Assembly: GCA_031279615.1 (NCBI GenBank)
Contig: JAITIE010000014.1
Span: 1-5,324 of the forward strand
Reading direction: 5' to 3'
Source of the DNA: Candidatus Margulisiibacteriota bacterium
GTDB lineage: Bacteria > Margulisbacteria > Termititenacia > Termititenacales > Termititenacaceae
DNA length: 5,324 nt
Shown here one piece after another: positions 1 to 5,324 of the stretch. How positions within the stretch are numbered: the stretch's first letter is position 1; every line of letters begins with the position of its first letter. The position numbers and the translations under genes were made by a program. The notes under the pieces are model-generated. The model was not told the origin of the DNA, searched no databases, and saw only the letters and a program-made list of their open reading frames with translations.

Positions 1-310
1 ACTTTTTTGTATCTCAATGTGGTGATGGTGGCGATTTACGCGGTCGGCGTGCTGGCCTCGCTGCTGGCTGGCGCGTTCCTGCCCGATCAGCGCGCGACCG
101 CTGTGCAGCTCTCCGGCATCGTTAACGGCGTGGCGACTGTCCTGCTGTCGATCATGGTCGACCCGACCGGCGCGCATATCACCGATCAGGCCGTGCACGG
201 CAAGCGCACACTCAACGACGTTTGGAGCATGGTTTTCTTTATGCAGGCCGGCCGGCTGCTGGCTACTTTGATTTTGGCGCAGTTGATACTCTGGCCGGCG
301 GCCAGGTATA

Positions 311-3026
<2,716 letters not shown>

Positions 3027-3051
3027 TATTGCGAAAAAGTATATTTTGACT

Positions 3052-3450
3052 TTATTCCAACCAATTTTCCAGCCGCGCTTTTTTCATTCTAGCGAAATGC
3101 TGTTGATTATTTGTTACCAGAATTAAATCATAAACCAGAGCTGTTGCGCCAATGAGAATATCAAAATCGTCAACCGTCTGGCCGGTCTTGCGCAACATTG
3201 CTTTAATGTCGGCATATTTTTCAGTGATTGCTGGAGTTAAAGTAATAATTTCCAGCGCTTCCTGAAAAGCATTTATTTTTCCAAGGTTGCTTTTTATTTT
3301 TTGAGAGTTAAATGCGCCAAATTGCAATTCCGCCAGAGAAATAATAGAAATAGCTAAATCGCTATCAGCAATTTTATTGATTTTATTAACTATTTTTTCA
3401 TTCTGATTTAGAAAATAAATACAAATATTGGTGTCCAGCAGATATTTCAT
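3052..3450 (-). CDS. vapC: VapC-type PIN-domain ribonuclease toxin, 132 aa
   Basis: VapC toxins are Mg2+-dependent endoribonucleases that cut tRNA, rRNA or mRNA when freed from their antitoxin. This protein is a complete PIN domain of typical VapC length. It opens with YLLDTNICIYFLN (D6), has the second acidic residue in SLAELQFG (E41), a third in DDFDILIGATAL (D94, D95, D97), and the usual C-terminal LVTNNQQHF followed by ENWLE. All expected metal-binding positions are present, so the toxin looks intact. The ATG at 3450-3448 overlaps the antitoxin stop in ATGA, and no Shine-Dalgarno sequence precedes it, so translation is probably coupled to the antitoxin. The gene is clearly more AT-rich than ligA and ruvC, consistent with horizontal acquisition. 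Its stop lies 25 bp from that of ligA, tail to tail, with no clear terminator between. The RNA target cannot be told from sequence. Confidence 0.93.
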   Translation of the reverse strand: MKYLLDTNICIYFLNQNEKIVNKINKIADSDLAISIISLAELQFGAFNSQKIKSNLGKINAFQEALEIITLTPAITEKYADIKAMLRKTGQTVDDFDILIGATALVYDLILVTNNQQHFARMKKARLENWLE

Positions 3451-3683
3451 AGTTTGATATCTGCTTTAGCCAACCGGCTATTGTAGATGTCTTTGATAAT
3501 AGCATCTGCACCGCGCGTGTCTTCCCAGGCCCCGTGCAGTTTGAAAAAATTAGTTAGCTTAGATTTACTGGTTTTTTTATTTTCCAAGAAAACTACCAAC
3601 ACGCGTGCTGAAGCTGCGGTCTGCGCCGGCTCATCCAAAATAATCCGTCCATTTTTATATATTCCATAGGCGGCAGTTTGCAT
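3447..3683 (-). CDS. vapB: VapB-type antitoxin, 78 aa
   Basis: This is the upstream gene of the vapBC operon. The N-terminal part (about 4-34: AYGIYKNGRIILDEPA then ARVLVVFLE) is a beta-strand-rich module like that of small AbrB-like or DUF104/DUF2281-type antitoxins, which dimerise and bind the operon promoter. The C-terminal part (about 43-78, with FFKLHGAWEDTRGADAIIKD) is the kind of segment that wraps the PIN toxin and blocks its active site. The length is normal. The ATG at 3683-3681 is supported by AAGGAG at 3695-3690, 6 nt upstream. The stop TGA at 3449-3447 overlaps the vapC start by 4 nt. The call as cognate antitoxin rests on position and shape as well as the C-terminal pattern; the exact antitoxin family is not certain. 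Autorepression of its own promoter is expected from the family but not shown here. Confidence 0.85.
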   Translation of the reverse strand: MQTAAYGIYKNGRIILDEPAQTAASARVLVVFLENKKTSKSKLTNFFKLHGAWEDTRGADAIIKDIYNSRLAKADIKL

Positions 3684-3689
3684 TATAAA

Positions 3690-3712
3690 CTCCTTAAAAT
3701 TATATTATAACA
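3690..3712 (-). promoter_or_regulatory. vapB promoter -10 region and ribosome binding site
   Basis: On the minus strand TGTTATAAT spans 3712-3704, an extended -10 (TGn plus TATAAT). A second TATAAT overlaps it at 3704-3699. AAGGAG (3695-3690) follows at 6 nt from the vapB ATG. The predicted leader is only about 13 nt, with the start point near 3697. No clear -35 box is seen, as is usual for extended -10 promoters. Confidence 0.65.
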
Positions 3713-3795
3713 CATTATTAGCCATGCTCAGGTGATTTGATTGGTCACATAGGTAAACACTTTAGAGGATGAAAGCATAACAGATTTTAGATAAT

Positions 3796-3830
3796 TATCG
3801 GGAGACAAAAAACCAATTTTATACCCGATA
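3796..3830. repeat. 7-bp inverted repeat upstream of the ruvC promoter
   Basis: TATCGGG (3796-3802) and CCCGATA (3824-3830) are exact inverted copies with a 21-bp AT-rich spacer. The right arm ends about 10 bp before the TG of the ruvC extended -10 and so overlaps the place of a -35 element. It could be an operator; it is not a terminator, because no T run follows. The rest of the 3684-3857 intergenic region shows no gene, and I see no SOS (LexA) box in it. Confidence 0.4.
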
Positions 3831-3839
3831 TGAGATGAA

Positions 3840-3848
3840 TGTTATAAT
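3840..3848 (+). promoter_or_regulatory. Extended -10 promoter of ruvCA, predicted leaderless start
   Basis: TGTTATAAT is a perfect extended -10 (TGn followed by TATAAT at 3843-3848). The ruvC ATG begins at 3858, 9 bp after the box, so the transcript should start within about 0-3 nt of the start codon. The bases between (CTTTCCGTC) contain no Shine-Dalgarno sequence. Confidence 0.65.
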
Positions 3849-3857
3849 CTTTCCGTC

Positions 3858-4370
3858 ATGTTGAAAAAATCCGGACGCTTAATTCTTGGCGTGGACCCGG
3901 GCACGGCTTTGGTTGGCTGGGGACTGGTGCGGCAGCAGGGCAGCCGCCTGTCCATGCTGGCGCACGGTTGCATTAAAAATCCGCCGCACATGGCGCAAAG
4001 CGAAAGGCTGTTGCGCATTTATGCGCAAATGACGGAGATTTTTGCCAGGCACAGGCCGGATGTTGCGGCGGTGGAACAATTGTTTTTTTCCAAAAATGTC
4101 ACCACCGGCATTTCCGTCGCGCAGGCGCGGGGTGTGATTCTTTTGACGGCCAGACAAGCCGGCGTTACACTAGCGGAATACCGGCCGGATCAGATCAAGA
4201 CCAGCGTTTGCGGTTATGGCCGCGCGGACAAAAAGCAGGTGCAGCTCATGGTCAAACGCTTGCTGGGCTTAAAAGAAATCGTCAAGTCGGACGACACAGC
4301 GGACGCGCTGGCGGCGGCGATTTGTCACGCGCATAGTTCGATTTTAGACAGAGTGCAAATAAAGAGATGA
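3858..4370 (+). CDS. ruvC: Crossover junction endodeoxyribonuclease RuvC, 170 aa
   Basis: RuvC is the dimeric resolvase that makes paired nicks across Holliday junctions held by RuvAB, producing ligatable duplexes that LigA can seal. The RNase H-like fold is evident from LILGVDPGT (D13), VAAVEQLFF (E73) and the closing SDDTADALAAAICHA (D146, D149), matching the four catalytic acids of E. coli RuvC (D7, E66, D138, D141). SKNVTTGISVAQARG and YRPDQIKTSVCGYGRADKKQV are also canonical. Length is normal. The ATG at 3858 gives six extra residues (MLKKSG) before the usual start of the first strand, which is unremarkable, and it is placed directly after a consensus extended -10, so the mRNA is probably leaderless. 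ruvA follows 21 bp downstream on the same strand, making an operon. Confidence 0.97.
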   Translation: MLKKSGRLILGVDPGTALVGWGLVRQQGSRLSMLAHGCIKNPPHMAQSERLLRIYAQMTEIFARHRPDVAAVEQLFFSKNVTTGISVAQARGVILLTARQAGVTLAEYRPDQIKTSVCGYGRADKKQVQLMVKRLLGLKEIVKSDDTADALAAAICHAHSSILDRVQIKR

Positions 4371-4391
4371 AGGCAGGGTGAAAATAGAAAA

Positions 4392-4997
4392 ATGATAGCG
4401 TATTTGCAGGGACAGATAATCGCGCGCGATGAGCAAAGCGTTGTTTTGCTGGCGCAGGACGTCGGGTATCAGGTCTATTTGAGCGAACGCGATTTGCGGG
4501 CTCTGCCGCCGGAACAAACCGAACAGTCTTTCTTTATTTATCAGCATATCCGCGAGGACGCCAATGTGCTGTACGGTTTTCCGGGCTGGCCGGACCGAAA
4601 ATTATTTATGGCGCTGCTGGGCGTTTCCGGCATCGGGCCGAAAATGGCCATGACTATTTTAGCGGCGCATACGGCGGCGGAAATCGTGAATATTATATAC
4701 CGCGGCGACACGGCGGGTTTGAATATCGGCAAAAAAACCGCCGAAAAAGTGGTCGTGGAGTTAAAAGACAAGATCGGAAAACTTTTCCCCGAATTAATCA
4801 CGGACAAAAACGCTAAAGCGGCTTCCTGGATGGCCGGTCAGCTGGAGCAGGGTTTCTTGCTGGAGATCCGCGCCGCGCTCAACGCGCTGGGTTACACGGC
4901 GCGGGAAACCGAGGATATTCTCCGCAGGAATCAAGCCGCGCTGGCTGATATAAAGTCGGTGGAAGCCGCCGTAACGCATCTTTTGAAAAATTTGTGA
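4392..4997 (+). CDS. ruvA: Holliday junction branch migration protein RuvA, 201 aa
   Basis: RuvA binds four-way junctions as a tetramer, loads the RuvB helicase and presents the junction to RuvC. Domain I (OB fold, about 1-64) starts MIAYLQGQII and contains the acidic pin as E55-D56 in HIREDANVLYGF, at the same numbers as in E. coli. Domain II has a normal first helix-hairpin-helix (ALLGVSGIGPKMA, about 74-90). The second is unusual: DTAGLNIGKKTAEK (106-119) lacks about four residues, including the Pro-Gly of the usual PGIGKKTAE. A linker (about 130-150) leads to domain III (about 151-201, with LNALGYTARETEDILRR), which contacts RuvB. The ATG at 4392 gives the canonical N terminus; AGGGTG at 4375-4380 is a weak, distant ribosome binding site, so coupling to ruvC is likely. 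No ruvB follows; a terminator ends the operon. Confidence 0.96.
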   Translation: MIAYLQGQIIARDEQSVVLLAQDVGYQVYLSERDLRALPPEQTEQSFFIYQHIREDANVLYGFPGWPDRKLFMALLGVSGIGPKMAMTILAAHTAAEIVNIIYRGDTAGLNIGKKTAEKVVVELKDKIGKLFPELITDKNAKAASWMAGQLEQGFLLEIRAALNALGYTARETEDILRRNQAALADIKSVEAAVTHLLKNL

Positions 4998-5008
4998 TTT
5001 TTTTTAGG

Positions 5009-5051
5009 AACGGGCCGCCATAAATGGGGGGAGAAATGGCGACCCGTTTTT
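5009..5051 (+). terminator. Intrinsic terminator of the ruvCA operon
   Basis: The left arm AACGGGCCGCCAT (5009-5021) pairs with ATGGCGACCCGTT (5036-5048) through 12 of 13 positions, with one C-A mismatch. The 14-nt loop contains six G in a row (5026-5031). Five T follow the GC-rich base of the stem (5047-5051). It begins 12 nt after the ruvA stop. A separate run of eight T (4998-5005) lies between the stop and the stem. It looks like a one-way terminator for plus-strand transcripts, since no T run follows it on the minus strand. Confidence 0.85.
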
Positions 5052-5054
5052 AGT

Positions 5055-5104
5055 TGGCCGGAAATAGTTTTAAAGGGGGGAAAGGGAAAAACTATCTCCG
5101 GTTA
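5055..5104 (+). other. Second long hairpin with a G6 loop, function unknown
   Basis: CCGGAAATAGTTTT (5058-5071) and AAAACTATCTCCGG (5088-5101) pair at 13 of 14 positions. The stem can grow by three further pairs (5055-5057 with 5102-5104, two of them G-U). The 16-nt loop holds GGGGGG (5075-5080) and GGG (5084-5086). It sits 4 bases after the ruvA terminator and no T run follows on either strand, so it is not itself a standard terminator. The rest of the gap up to 5201 holds no gene that I can support, only two close copies of TTTCAAAAA (5125-5133, 5135-5143). Confidence 0.7.
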
Positions 5105-5201
5105 CATAAAGATATCGTAGGTTGTTTCAAAAAATTTCAAAAATCTTTCGGCAGGATTTGGATGTATTTTAACCGCAGACAGACGGGTAAAATAGCGGTT
5201 T

Positions 5202-5324
5202 TTAAAGATGCGTCTGGATTTTGGCAAGCAGAGCGTCGCGCGGCTGCACGCCGATAAAACGATCAACTTCCTTTCCGCCTTTGAAAAGGATTAGACAAGG
5301 AATGCTAACGATGCTGTAATTGGC
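5202..5324 (-). CDS. trxA: Thioredoxin, C-terminal 40 residues (5' part outside window)
   Basis: Reading the minus strand from the window edge gives ANYSIVSIPCLILFKGGKEV, then DRFIGVQPRDALLAKIQTHL and the stop TAA at 5204-5202. This is the C-terminal half of a classical thioredoxin: the strand with the active-site cis-proline (SIP), the LILFKGGKEV hairpin, the FIGVQP turn and the closing helix. Thioredoxin reduces protein disulfides in the cytoplasm and accepts electrons from thioredoxin reductase. The CGPC motif would lie outside the window, so activity cannot be judged. The residue after the cis-proline is Cys where Thr is usual. The gene is convergent with ruvCA, separated by 204 bp with two hairpins. 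A thioredoxin-like variant rather than the main TrxA is possible. Confidence 0.88.
   Translation of the reverse strand, partial: ANYSIVSIPCLILFKGGKEVDRFIGVQPRDALLAKIQTHL

Noticed and set aside
5024..5053. Nine-codon frame inside the terminator loop (ATG GGG GGA GAA ATG GCG ... TAG), with a G-rich stretch that looks like a ribosome binding site
   Set aside because: Its bases are explained by the terminator stem and loop, and nothing indicates translation.
5171..5203. Inverted repeat AACCGC/GCGGTT (5171-5176, 5195-5200) as a terminator for trxA
   Set aside because: On the minus strand the stem is followed by AAAATAC, not a T run. The only T run is on the plus strand, the stem is just 6 bp and the loop 18 nt.
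5054..5257. 67-codon plus-strand open frame after ruvA
   Set aside because: It covers the second hairpin and runs antisense into the thioredoxin gene; there is no plausible ribosome binding site and the composition is not protein-like.

Overview
The window is a bacterial chromosomal segment built mostly from housekeeping genes of DNA replication and repair, with a small toxin-antitoxin insertion. NAD-dependent DNA ligase, RuvC and RuvA fix the domain as Bacteria. TGA works as a stop codon (ligA, ruvC and ruvA all end in it), so this is the standard code. The core genes are fairly GC-rich, while the toxin-antitoxin pair and part of one hypothetical gene are visibly AT-rich. I cannot name the phylum from the sequence. 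The Amj-type flippase is known from Firmicutes, spirochaetes and several other lineages, so it does not decide the matter.

Layout from left to right: (1) 1-351 (+), the C-terminal half of a multi-pass membrane protein that looks like the lipid II flippase Amj. (2) 311-922 (-), a 203-residue protein I do not recognise, with an excellent ribosome binding site; its 3' end overlaps amj by 41 bp, tail to tail. (3) 923-995, a 73-bp divergent promoter region holding a perfect 14-bp palindrome that contains a consensus -10 on both strands. (4) 996-3026 (+), ligA, complete, with a four-copy 18-bp in-frame tandem repeat inserted between the OB fold and the zinc finger. (5) 3052-3683 (-), a vapBC toxin-antitoxin operon with a 4-nt ATGA overlap. 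(6) 3684-3857, a gene-free promoter region for vapB (-) and ruvC (+). (7) 3858-4997 (+), a ruvC-ruvA operon without ruvB. (8) 4998-5201, a gene-free stretch with a strong intrinsic terminator followed by a second long hairpin, both carrying a run of six G in the loop. (9) 5202-5324 (-), the last 40 codons of a thioredoxin gene that runs off the window.

Functionally, LigA seals nicks in replication and repair, while RuvA and RuvC bind and resolve Holliday junctions; RuvB must be encoded elsewhere. The vapBC pair is a probable mobile stability module inserted between these repair genes.

The observations most worth following are: the consensus -10 boxes of ligA and ruvC lie only 7-9 bp before the ATG with no Shine-Dalgarno sequence, which predicts leaderless mRNAs, whereas the hypothetical gene and vapB have strong Shine-Dalgarno sites; the repeat expansion inside essential ligA; the loss of about four residues from the second helix-hairpin-helix of RuvA; and the paired G6-loop hairpins after ruvA. 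I did not find a clear, complete novel system in the window.
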